Shown piece by piece: positions 18,959 to 29,489 of a stretch of DNA of 64,000 nucleotides. This DNA is from Bombiscardovia apis (GTDB lineage: Bacteria; Actinomycetota; Actinomycetes; Actinomycetales; Bifidobacteriaceae): NCBI RefSeq assembly GCF_033095945.1, contig NZ_AP026800.1, positions 1,612,001 through 1,676,000 of the forward strand, read 5' to 3'. Below the pieces are notes generated by a model. It searched no databases, had not been told where the DNA came from, and was given only the letters and a program-made list of their open reading frames with translations. The translations under genes and the position numbers were made by a program. Position 1 is the stretch's first letter; every line of letters starts with the position of its first letter.

Positions 18959-19847
18959 AATTCAATCCACACCTCCGCGAGGGAGGTGACGGTAATTGGT
19001 TTATCTGCCTCTGGTACGAAGATAATTTCAATCCACACCTCCGCGAGGGAGGTGACATTAGGAGCTGGACTATATCAGGCCGAAAAAATGATTTCAATCC
19101 ACACCTCCGCGAGGGAGGTGACGAGTTCCCATAAATCGGTGACGATTTTTGTCATTATTTCAATCCACACCTCCGCGAGGGAGGTGACCGGTGATGCGTT
19201 GCCACAGGGGGGCCTTGCGCCAATTTCAATCCACACCTCCGCGAGGGAGGTGACAAGGTATCTCTAGTGTGGCCGGCTGGCTCAAGGAATTTCAATCCAC
19301 ACCTCCGCGAGGGAGGTGACCGACACCGACATCGTGAGTAACCTCGATGATTGATTTCAATCCACACCTCCGCGAGGGAGGTGACAGGCCCCCAAAATGG
19401 CATACGTCAAAGACACCAAATTTCAATCCACACCTCCGCGAGGGAGGTGACGCAGGTAATGGCGGGCAAGCTGGCGAAGCCGCTATTTCAATCCACACCT
19501 CCGCGAGGGAGGTGACGCTGTCTGGCGTGTACCATCGGAGATGCTGAAACATTTCAGTCCACACCTCCGCGAGGGAGGTGACTTGGAGACGGCAGACTTG
19601 AAGCCTGTCATCACCGGATTTCAATCCACACCTCCGCGAGGGAGGTGACAACCTTATGGACCGCTATCCCACAATCCCCGTAATTTCAATCCACACCTCC
19701 GCGAGGGAGGTGACAACCTGATGCAAGTGTAAGACTTGCAGTTAACGGAATTTCAATCCACACCTCCGCGAGGGAGGTGACGCGTAGCAACTGTGCGTGA
19801 GATAGCGAAAAACGTATTTCAATCCACACCTCCGCGAGGGAGGTGAC
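18959..19847 (-). CRISPR. Type I-C CRISPR array, 14 repeats and 13 spacers
   Basis: Fourteen copies of a 32-base repeat start at 18959, 19025, 19091, 19157, 19223, 19289, 19354, 19420, 19485, 19551, 19618, 19683, 19750 and 19816. Spacers are 33-35 bases and all differ. Read on the minus strand the repeat starts GTCACCTCCC and ends GTGGATTGAAAT, the type I-C form, with the inner palindrome CACCTCC/GGAGGTG. The array is therefore transcribed on the minus strand from the cas2 side. The repeat at 18959, the oldest end, has one change in its last bases (AATTCAAT for ATTTCAAT). The repeat at 19551 has one change (CAGTCC for CAATCC). All others are identical, which suggests a maintained array. Confidence 0.98.
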
Positions 19848-20232
19848 CGCAAAAATGGTATCTGACTACCACTTTTGTAAATACTTAGTATAATGCACTG
19901 TTGAGATTATGCTTCTGAAGCAGAGAATGGCTCAGTTTCGGGCTTTTCTACATATAATCTCAGTGCTCAATAAACACTATTTAATTTTCAAACTTTCATG
20001 TGCTTTAGTTTACAAGATTGTGATGCCGCGTTGCCATGGGCTAAATCAGGACATTTCATTCAAAAAACTGGTGCGAAAGTATCGCGTGTTTCGTGACAGC
20101 TTAACGCTCGCACTTATGACATCACACAATTATATGAGATACGTATTGGCGTATTCTTCAGTGAACCTGATTACTAATCTAATACTCAACAATGAAAGCG
20201 CCTAGATCCCATAACAAGCCAGAACACTTAAA
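19848..20232 (-). promoter_or_regulatory. CRISPR leader
   Basis: A 385-base A/T-rich stretch between cas2 and the newest repeat. On the minus strand a TATACT box lies at 19887-19892, about 40 bases before the first repeat, fitting the pre-crRNA promoter. An interrupted inverted repeat sits at 19895-19910 and 19954-19967 (ATAATCTCA-ACA-GTGC against ATAATCTCA-GTGC). The leader is where Cas1-Cas2 adds new spacers. A 98-codon plus-strand frame inside (19909-20205) is not supported as a gene. Confidence 0.7.
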
Positions 20233-20526
20233 TCAGATAATCATAACACTGTCGGCCGGTAAATGTCGTTCCACCCCGTATTGTTCTATCTTTCCCGAAT
20301 ATTTTGCTCCCATATTGTAAAATCGCAAGCTATCTTTTGAATCATCGATAATATCTAGTAGCTGCTGACGAAGTATTAACAAATCGGAAGTGGAAATTAG
20401 GCATTCGAAAATACTATTTTGAACTCGTTGCCCAAACTTCATACAAGCTTTAGCAACCAATCTGAGCCGCCTCCGACCGGCAGGCTCCTCAGTATTCACA
20501 TCGTAGGCTACGACAACCATCATCAT
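20233..20526 (-). CDS. cas2: CRISPR-associated endonuclease Cas2
   Basis: The 97 residues have the ferredoxin-like start VVVAYDVNTEEPAGRRRL with the conserved Asp, and RVQNSIFECLIS in the middle. With Cas1 it forms the integrase that inserts spacers at the leader. Three ATG codons stand in a row at the start, so the exact first residue is open. It lies 37 bases after cas1 and next to the leader. Confidence 0.95.
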   Translation of the reverse strand: MMMVVVAYDVNTEEPAGRRRLRLVAKACMKFGQRVQNSIFECLISTSDLLILRQQLLDIIDDSKDSLRFYNMGAKYSGKIEQYGVERHLPADSVMII

Positions 20527-20563
20527 GAGCGTTTACCCCTAGCTATAAATTCCTATGTCAGGT

Positions 20564-21595
20564 CTACTTCCAGAAGAACGGCGGGTAGGCATCAATATCG
20601 CCACGGATATATCTGGCTAACAAAAGCGCTTGCACATACGGCACCATGCCCCAAGGTATTTTTTCACGCAAAAACGGGTGAGTAATTTGCTCATTTCTGC
20701 GTTTTTGCCAAGCTGCTAATACCACTTTCCTTCCGGCATCGTTAAGATAGACACCACCGTTTTCTCGCACTTCAAACTGATTAGGAGATATGGCTTTCGT
20801 ATTGACCAAACTTATTGCGAATCTATCAGCAAGCGCAGGCCGCAGCTCCTCCACTAAATCCAATGATAAGGACGCACGGCCCGGCCTGTCTGCGTGCAGA
20901 AAACCAACATACGGATCAAGCCCCACGCCTTGCAAAGCTGCTTTGCAATCGCCAGAAAGTAATACATATACAAACGAGAGCAGCGCATTCATCCTATCCT
21001 GCGGTGGCCTTCTGGTACGACGCTCGAAGTAAAAATCGTCTTTATTGTTGAGTATCAAATCGTCAAACGCGTAAAAATACGTTTTGGCGGCTTGCCCTTC
21101 AATCCCCCGAACGCTCTCAGCATTATCACAATTCTTTATTTCCTTCAGCGCGCTCGCCAGTATGGAACTTTGCCTTTTCAACCGTTCAACATTTACTTGC
21201 AAAGCATGGTCTCTTGTAGCTCTTTCGAGAACCCATCTTGAGTTGTAGATTTTCCCAATTACGAAAGAAGCAGCTATCGAGCTACATGCAGATGCATCGT
21301 CAGCTAGTACAAACTGCTTCCGCCTGAGTAGCACATTTCTGTTGCTCTCACCGAGAATAGAGCACAGGTATCTGCCGCGTGGCGAATAGAACGATACCGA
21401 AACTCCAAATTCGCAGCACTTACCGAGTAAAGCTGGTGAAGCACCCTTGTACGAGAAGCACAATATAGATTCAATTGACCGCAACGGCACTTTCGCTACC
21501 GCCTTATCTCCGTCGCTGACGACCACATTTTCATTCTCAAGCGATAGATACGCGCTTTCCGTCGTAACAAAAAGCGTGTTAAGCATTTGTCTCAT
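20564..21595 (-). CDS. cas1: CRISPR-associated integrase Cas1 (type I-C)
   Basis: 343 residues from the ATG at 21595, which overlaps the cas4 stop by 4 bases and has AGGAGG just upstream. The frame is open further but that extension lies inside cas4. The metal-binding set is visible: Glu in IEGQAAKTYF, His in VGFLHADRPGR and Asp/Glu in SLDLVEEL. Cas1 is the catalytic part of the spacer integrase. Size and C-terminal RNEQITHPFLREKIPWG fit subtype I-C. Confidence 0.96.
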   Translation of the reverse strand: MRQMLNTLFVTTESAYLSLENENVVVSDGDKAVAKVPLRSIESILCFSYKGASPALLGKCCEFGVSVSFYSPRGRYLCSILGESNRNVLLRRKQFVLADDASACSSIAASFVIGKIYNSRWVLERATRDHALQVNVERLKRQSSILASALKEIKNCDNAESVRGIEGQAAKTYFYAFDDLILNNKDDFYFERRTRRPPQDRMNALLSFVYVLLSGDCKAALQGVGLDPYVGFLHADRPGRASLSLDLVEELRPALADRFAISLVNTKAISPNQFEVRENGGVYLNDAGRKVVLAAWQKRRNEQITHPFLREKIPWGMVPYVQALLLARYIRGDIDAYPPFFWK

Positions 21596-22329
21596 CTCAG
21601 ATCCTCCTCTAACGCACCGGCAACAATACTGTCGATATACGCCCGAGCAGATTGAGTTTTGGCTTTCATTAATTCCGGCAAGCACAAATCTTTCAGCGAA
21701 CAGTTGCTACACCCTCGCTGATTTTTAACAGTGGGCGTATACCCCCGTTGAAATAGTTCATGCATATCCGCAAAAGCATTAACTACTTGTGCACGTAGCT
21801 CCTCGGAAAACTCAACGCGCTCACGTCGCTTAGTTCTTTGATAAAACAGAGCACCCTCATCAATATGACAAGACAGCATCTCTTCTAAACACATAGCTTG
21901 ACCGCACAACTGCAAACGATCAGCATTGTTAGTTTTCGAAGTACCATACTTATACTCAACCGGGTACGGTAGCCACTTCCCCTTGCGCCCGTGTAATTGC
22001 ACGCCATCTTCAGAAGCTTGGAACTCGACTATATCGCAATCCCCTACGACGCCTAACATCTTTGAGAAAACACGCAAATCTCTAAGAATAAGAGTGTCTC
22101 CACGCTTTTCTGATGCCGAGTAATCATGAGCCCGCTTATGTTCTAAATCTCCAGCAACAGTGCGCGCATTGTCCGTCCAAAGCTGCTCAATGTGTATGAG
22201 AGCCCATTGACGCTTGCAAAACTCGTAGTGTTGAACTCCAGATAAGGCCAGCCAATCATCCTCTGGATATTCGACTGGCCTTACTGTTGAACGCACACTA
22301 AGTGAATCGTCTTCACTTAGCATATTCAT
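21592..22329 (-). CDS. cas4: CRISPR-associated exonuclease Cas4
   Basis: 245 residues with a RecB-type nuclease core (GDCDIVEF, then PVEYKYG giving E-x-K). Four Cys for an iron-sulfur cluster are seen: one in YEFCKRQWALIHIE near residue 38 and three in GCSNCSLKDLC near 205-215. Cas4 trims pre-spacers and helps pick PAM-adjacent ends. It is translationally coupled to cas1 and lies 15 bases after cas7. Confidence 0.95.
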   Translation of the reverse strand: MNMLSEDDSLSVRSTVRPVEYPEDDWLALSGVQHYEFCKRQWALIHIEQLWTDNARTVAGDLEHKRAHDYSASEKRGDTLILRDLRVFSKMLGVVGDCDIVEFQASEDGVQLHGRKGKWLPYPVEYKYGTSKTNNADRLQLCGQAMCLEEMLSCHIDEGALFYQRTKRRERVEFSEELRAQVVNAFADMHELFQRGYTPTVKNQRGCSNCSLKDLCLPELMKAKTQSARAYIDSIVAGALEEDLR

Positions 22330-22344
22330 CTGTTCCCAATCAAA

Positions 22345-23257
22345 TTATTGTAGGCCATCTACCATTTCGGTTAGTTCAACCGGCTGTGGAATCGCAGCAG
22401 AATCTACCGAAACATCGTAGTCTGTAAAACTCCTGGGCGTTTCTACCTCTGGCTTATGGGCCACGTGGATGCTGTCGAAGAGCTTGTATGATGGAGCATC
22501 GCCGAGATCGTTGCTGTGTTTGAACACATAGAGCTTACGAACAGCCATTTTACCGCGCGCTGCTGAACGGTCGAACTCAAACATGTTGAGAATAGACTGC
22601 CAGAGCATAGCTAAATCTTCCTCGCTAAAGCCGGTCGTCTTCTGCGCAAGCTTGGCATTCACAAAGCCGTCCACCCGATAGAGACCGTAAGGAATGATGG
22701 ACTTGTTGCCCATCGTGCTGCCCTTTTCCTGCTGGTCAGCTTCAGTTGTGGCAGATACCCTAGTAATCGTCACATCTTGCGGAGTTATAGGGTCAATTGA
22801 CTTAGAGAAGCCCAGCTGCACAGGACCGCGCACCTGACCACTCGATAGACCACCCTTAACGAACGTAGTCATTACAGCACCGAAAGTTCTGATATCAAAG
22901 AAGTTCGAGCACATATAGTCCAGGACTTGTTGATCTAGCTGAGCGTTATCTTTCTTCGCTTTCTTTATTGCCGCTGAATCAGTACCCAGACCAACGGACT
23001 TAAGCGCCTCAGCATCCATCCTGTTCAGGGGCACCTGCTCCTTAATATAAATGCGCCACGGTGCTTTATCGTCGTTAATCATCTGCACATAATTACGAAT
23101 CTTGCGCTTTAGGCACACATCCGTCACCAGTCCAAGACCAGTCTCGGGATCAACCCGGGGCATGTTACCCGAGTCTGGATCTCCGTTGGGGTTGCCATTC
23201 TCTACATCGTACAGAACAGAAAAATCATACCGGTTACTGATTGGGGTACGGGTCTCT

Positions 23258-23265
<8 letters not shown>
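22345..23265 (-). CDS. cas7: Type I-C Cascade backbone Cas7 (Csd2)
   Basis: 306 residues from ATG 23265, which overlaps the cas8c end by 8 bases. The longer open frame is only cas8c sequence in another phase. The signature NRYDFSVLYDVENGNPNGDP and late ARGKMAVRKLYVFKH are typical of Csd2. Several copies coat the crRNA in the surveillance complex. Confidence 0.96.
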
Positions 23266-25749
<2,484 letters not shown>

Positions 25750-25771
25750 TTATTCGTCGTCATTTATTTGC

Positions 25772-27901
25772 CTACTGAAAATCTCCTAGTTGTGGCACTT
25801 GCCCTTCCTTAACTTGCAAGCCAAGTTTGGAATTGTAAACCCCTACATCAGTGAGTATGTAAGCTGTTTCTTCATCGTCGATTGGTTCAACTTTCCCTAA
25901 CCGACGCAGTACATCAAGATGCTTTGGCCACACACTGACCGAATACCTACCCAATCGCCTGAACAAAGAACGGCTATGTTGCTCGGGGTTCATCAACCGT
26001 TGACATAAATCACGAGCGTCATCATTAATTGGCACATAGACGGGAACAGTTGGCGTATCAATCAGTTTAAAGTTTTTTTCAATAACTTTGAAGGGCATCT
26101 GGCAACCTTCATACCCGCGCTCATGCATAGGAAGGATACGCTTCTGATCGAGCGCATGTTCCCCTTTAAGGTTAAACAGCCTAGTGAAGTAGTCATGGAC
26201 AGCTGCGCCAGAAGCTATGTCGTCAAACTTCTCACTGGTAGAGCGAAAAGCGTCCACATTCTGCCGGGTAAAAGCTACCTTGCCTTCGTCTGTTGAGAAT
26301 ACTCCAACTATGCTTTCGTCAGTATCTCTTAGACCCTCTCTGTTGCATCGGCCGGCAGCTTGGAGAATAGAGTCCAAACCCGTTTCCTCGCGATAAGCCG
26401 TTGGAAAATCAACATCCACGCCAGCTTCAATCAAAGACGTCGAAACCACTCTGCACGACTTCCCAGCTGCAAGTCTGCCCCGTATCTCTTCCAACAATGC
26501 GTCGCGGTCATAAGGGCATTGCAGGGTAGTTAAACAATAGTTGCCGTCCGGTCCACATCTATCTTGCAACTGCTGGTATACCATCTGAGCTTCTTCGCGC
26601 GTATTCACCACGCAAAGCACTTGCTCATCGTTGCTCAGCAGTTGAGACATCTCATCAAGGGTTTTATGACCAATGAGCTCGATACGGTTACGCTTGAATT
26701 GGTCTCTTTCCTCTTGACTGAGAGGAGCAATCTCAGGAATGTGTAAAGCCGGCTGACGCATCGCTTCTCGGAACATTTCTTCTAAGGCAGGCTGAGTGGC
26801 TGTACAAAGGACTGCACTTACACCATAGCTTTGCACCAAGTCGGAAATAGCCCAAATGCAAGGCTTCAAATACGGAATTGGCAAGGTCTGAGCTTCGTCA
26901 AAGACTACTACAGAATTTGCGATATTATGCAACTTGCGCAGTTTAGAAGCATTGCTAGCAAAAAGACTTTCAAAGAACTGCACGGCCGTAGTCACGATGA
27001 CTGGCATGTTCCAATTTTCGGCAGCAAAACTTCTGTGCAGGTCCACTTTGCTCAGCTCGTCCTTCTCTTTGAGCTGGAATGAAGCATCTGCGTAATGAGG
27101 AAGAACATTATCTTTCCCTAGCAGTTTCACGAAGTCTTTTACCGTCTGGTCAATAATTGAGGTGTAAGGCACCACATAAATGACTCGCGAAAGCCCGTGT
27201 GTTTTAGCGTGTTCAAGAGCAAAAGTCAGAGAAGAATCAGTTTTGCCGCTTCCGGTAGGTGCCGTCAGAGTATAGAGACCAGGCTTCCAAGAAGAATCCG
27301 CGCCACGCTCCAAGCAGTCGCGCAAAATAGAGTTGCGCTTTTCATTGAGAGAGGTGGTTGCTGATCTTGAAAGAAATTGCTCGGCTCTGTTTTCCATAAT
27401 CGCTGCAAGGTTGCCGATACTACGCGCATTTCGTTTAGCAATCTTCTGAGATACCTGCTTGCTGCACTTTTCTAACTTTTCCGCTGGCAGCAGGTGAGAA
27501 TTTTGGAGTTCGTCTGGACCAAGCTCTTCTTTAAGCTCCGACAACAGCTCGGATTCGTCTCGTTCAACCTGACCGTTGACGAAGAACTCTGCATCTAACC
27601 GGTCAGCATCCACTAGGGCCGACTCGTGCATACGGGTACGCATCATCATCGAGAAATACGTAGATTTAGGCTGAGTTGGATTGCATGCAGGCAGCTGGAT
27701 TTCATCTTGCCAGTGAGAGGCATCTGGGAACTCAGCCTTGAGCCTACCGGCCAAAGTACCCGTTCCCGGAGCATCAATATCGCTACCGCCATCTGGCAAT
27801 CCAGCATGATGCCCGGCGATAGCAAATTCCGCATCCATAAGGCCCAGATCAAACGCCTTCTTCATGCCGCATGAAGAGTGATTCACTTTATTGGCCATCA
27901 T
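25772..27901 (-). CDS. cas3: Cas3 helicase-nuclease, main part (HD domain split upstream)
   Basis: 709 residues holding the back of the HD nuclease (NHSSCG and AGHHAGLPDGG near the start) and a complete SF2 helicase. Walker A is LTAPTGSGKTDSSL near 222, motif II is VVFDEAQTLP near 335, and motif VI is QAAGRCNREG near 525. Cas3 unwinds and degrades target DNA after Cascade binding. The first HD motifs are in the separate frame at 27888-28109, one base out of register. A GGGAGG at 27905-27910 stands 6 bases before the second of two ATG codons at 27899-27901 and 27896-27898, so re-initiation here is possible. Added together the two parts give about 780 residues, the usual size of I-C Cas3. Confidence 0.9.
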   Translation of the reverse strand: MMANKVNHSSCGMKKAFDLGLMDAEFAIAGHHAGLPDGGSDIDAPGTGTLAGRLKAEFPDASHWQDEIQLPACNPTQPKSTYFSMMMRTRMHESALVDADRLDAEFFVNGQVERDESELLSELKEELGPDELQNSHLLPAEKLEKCSKQVSQKIAKRNARSIGNLAAIMENRAEQFLSRSATTSLNEKRNSILRDCLERGADSSWKPGLYTLTAPTGSGKTDSSLTFALEHAKTHGLSRVIYVVPYTSIIDQTVKDFVKLLGKDNVLPHYADASFQLKEKDELSKVDLHRSFAAENWNMPVIVTTAVQFFESLFASNASKLRKLHNIANSVVVFDEAQTLPIPYLKPCIWAISDLVQSYGVSAVLCTATQPALEEMFREAMRQPALHIPEIAPLSQEERDQFKRNRIELIGHKTLDEMSQLLSNDEQVLCVVNTREEAQMVYQQLQDRCGPDGNYCLTTLQCPYDRDALLEEIRGRLAAGKSCRVVSTSLIEAGVDVDFPTAYREETGLDSILQAAGRCNREGLRDTDESIVGVFSTDEGKVAFTRQNVDAFRSTSEKFDDIASGAAVHDYFTRLFNLKGEHALDQKRILPMHERGYEGCQMPFKVIEKNFKLIDTPTVPVYVPINDDARDLCQRLMNPEQHSRSLFRRLGRYSVSVWPKHLDVLRRLGKVEPIDDEETAYILTDVGVYNSKLGLQVKEGQVPQLGDFQ

Positions 27902-28109
27902 TAGCCTCCCGAATCATAGTCTGAAAATCGTCAGAATACTTTCCCACATCATGCAGTAGTCCAGTAGTCAAGCCTTCTCTCAATTCTCCAAATTGATCAG
28001 CGAAGGCCCCGGCCAAACAGCCGGTCATAGCCAAATGCTCTACACACGTCTCGTAACCGTGTACGCTACTGCGCGCCAAATATAGTTCCCGCTTAACCAT
28101 AAAATTCAT
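27888..28109 (-). pseudogene. cas3: Cas3 N-terminal HD fragment, frameshifted from the rest
   Basis: 73 codons carrying the first HD motifs (YETCVEHLAMTG and LLHDVGKYSDDF), ending at TAA 27888-27890. The sequence continues the Cas3 HD domain if one base is skipped near 27891-27894: NDG joins NKVNHSSCG, removing one C from GGCC. The break falls inside the HD nuclease domain, not between nuclease and helicase as in natural Cas3''/Cas3' splits. An intact nuclease would need two polypeptides to complement, or the break is a sequencing error or an inactivating mutation. Confidence 0.75.
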
Positions 28110-28141
28110 TCCTTCAGAGAAACTACGCTGTGTAATTTGAC

Positions 28142-28169
28142 TTTATACGAATGGAAACATATTTGTCAA
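28142..28169 (-). promoter_or_regulatory. cas operon promoter
   Basis: On the minus strand a consensus TTGACA (28164-28169) and TATAAA (28142-28147) are 16 bases apart. They lie about 33 bases before the first cas3 ATG. The whole cas3-cas5-cas8c-cas7-cas4-cas1-cas2 set has only short gaps or overlaps, so this is likely its main promoter. Confidence 0.8.
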
Positions 28170-28193
28170 CTTTCAGTGTTTATTTTTGTAAGC

Positions 28194-28232
28194 AAAAAAA
28201 GTTGCCTGCCGCAAATTATAGCGACAGGCAAC
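28194..28232 (-). terminator. Terminator after the DUF4190-like gene
   Basis: On the minus strand a 12-bp stem with one mismatch (28221-28232 with 28201-28212) is followed directly by TTTTTTT. It ends the transcript from 28323-29213 just before the cas promoter. Confidence 0.85.
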
Positions 28233-28322
28233 CATTAACTAGACAAAAATGAACACTGTTTCAACCCTCGCCTATGATAGGCGACAGTTGCAATATTATC
28301 TGAAGTACGAACCAAAGAGGTT

Positions 28323-29213
28323 CTAGAAGACCATTGGAGATGAGCAGGAGACGGAAGCGTTGGAACCAGTGGCTTCATTGTAGTCTTTTTGCTCGCCGTC
28401 GACCAATACCTCACAAGTGACCTTACGGTCGGCATTTTCGCTGCTATCCATGGAAAAATCGCCCATTACAATCGCTGAGACCATCTTTTTAGCCGCATCG
28501 CCAGAAAACTCCTTCTCCCAAGTTCCGGAAAATTTATCTTGGCTAGACGAACCAGTCGGACCATAGGTCACACTCCCCGAGCCCTGACTGATAGTTGCTT
28601 TGATAACGATAGTGCCTTGGCCCTTGCTCTTCGATTTGCTCTTATCGCCGGACTTTTCCGCTTGCGCGTTTTTGCCTACCTCGCTAGAAGTGTCTGAGCT
28701 GCCAGCCTTGCGCGAGCTAGATGTCGCAGTATCTTTATCAACAGAATCGAGAGCTTTGGAGAATGAAGACTGCATACCCAAAGTTATAAGCATTGCTAAA
28801 ACAGACAGCACAACACCTGCAATAGCAAGCCCTTTACCCTTTTTATGCCCTTTTTTGCCGGAAGCACGCCAGCCCACAATACCAAAAATGAGCCCCAGAA
28901 TGGCCAATATAAACGCAAGGTTATTAATAATTGGAATGAAGGAGAGGACGAGGCCGATAATTCCCAAGACCAAGGCACTCACTGCCATAGCGCTCATACT
29001 GCGCTGATTCATAGGAGAACCGTGACCGGAACCGTTGAAATTCCCGCCAGAGCCGCCACCCATATATGGATCTCGCGGCCCGTTTGGCATGTTGGGCGCG
29101 CTGGGCACACCGTTAGTGAAATCAAAATCACCCCCAAAGCCATCGTCCCCCATGTTTCGGGCCGAATCCGTTCGCGCATCTGCCCCACCATTGCCCGGAC
29201 CAAAATTACTCAT
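28323..29213 (-). CDS. DUF4190-like membrane protein with extracytoplasmic domain
   Basis: 296 residues. The first 70 are Gly/Asn/Asp-rich and cytoplasmic. Two membrane pairs at about 72-110 and 125-148 surround a basic GKKGHKKGKG loop, the DUF4190 pattern (ALVLGIIGLVLSFIP). A Ser/Lys-rich linker leads to a C-terminal beta-rich domain of about 95 residues (GTIVIKATISQGSGSVTYG) resembling MmpS-type domains. It is divergent from the histidine kinase gene across a 276-base spacer, so it may be a target of that two-component system. Function unknown. Confidence 0.7.
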   Translation of the reverse strand: MSNFGPGNGGADARTDSARNMGDDGFGGDFDFTNGVPSAPNMPNGPRDPYMGGGSGGNFNGSGHGSPMNQRSMSAMAVSALVLGIIGLVLSFIPIINNLAFILAILGLIFGIVGWRASGKKGHKKGKGLAIAGVVLSVLAMLITLGMQSSFSKALDSVDKDTATSSSRKAGSSDTSSEVGKNAQAEKSGDKSKSKSKGQGTIVIKATISQGSGSVTYGPTGSSSQDKFSGTWEKEFSGDAAKKMVSAIVMGDFSMDSSENADRKVTCEVLVDGEQKDYNEATGSNASVSCSSPMVF

Positions 29214-29300
29214 CGTAGCTCCTTACTGCTCTTACTTACTCTCCACACAAGCTCGTAGACATGTTTCCAATGCCCCACCAGCACCCCAGAAGCACACTGC

Positions 29301-29333
29301 CTTCCACAGCATGTTCAGCCTATGCTGTGGAAG
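29301..29333. repeat. Perfect 12-bp inverted repeat in divergent promoter region
   Basis: CTTCCACAGCAT (29301-29312) and ATGCTGTGGAAG (29322-29333) are separated by 9 bases. No T-run follows on either side, so an operator or RNA hairpin fits better than a terminator. It lies between the divergent DUF4190-like and histidine kinase genes. Confidence 0.75.
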
Positions 29334-29489
29334 AAAGCAGCACTAGTGTCCGAAAGGGAGGACTTTCCTGCCCAAAAGGGCAAAAGCTGCATGGTAAACT
29401 CTCCCTCTGGAACACTGCCGTCAGTTCAATATCTGCTCTATTCTGGAAGATGTCAGAAAAACGCAGAGCACAATCAGCCTTGAAAACCA

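Noticed and set aside
18902-19651. Frames translating across CRISPR repeats, with repeated HTSAREVT or PPSRRCGLK
   Set aside because: These are translations of the CRISPR repeat units, not proteins.
19909-20205. 98-codon plus-strand frame in the CRISPR leader
   Set aside because: It lies in the leader, opposite to array transcription, with no ribosome site. The leader role explains the sequence.
27880-27910. Programmed frameshifting in cas3
   Set aside because: The junction GGC CAA TAA has no recognised slippery sequence for a +1 shift. A mutation, a base error or re-initiation at the ATG pair explains it better.
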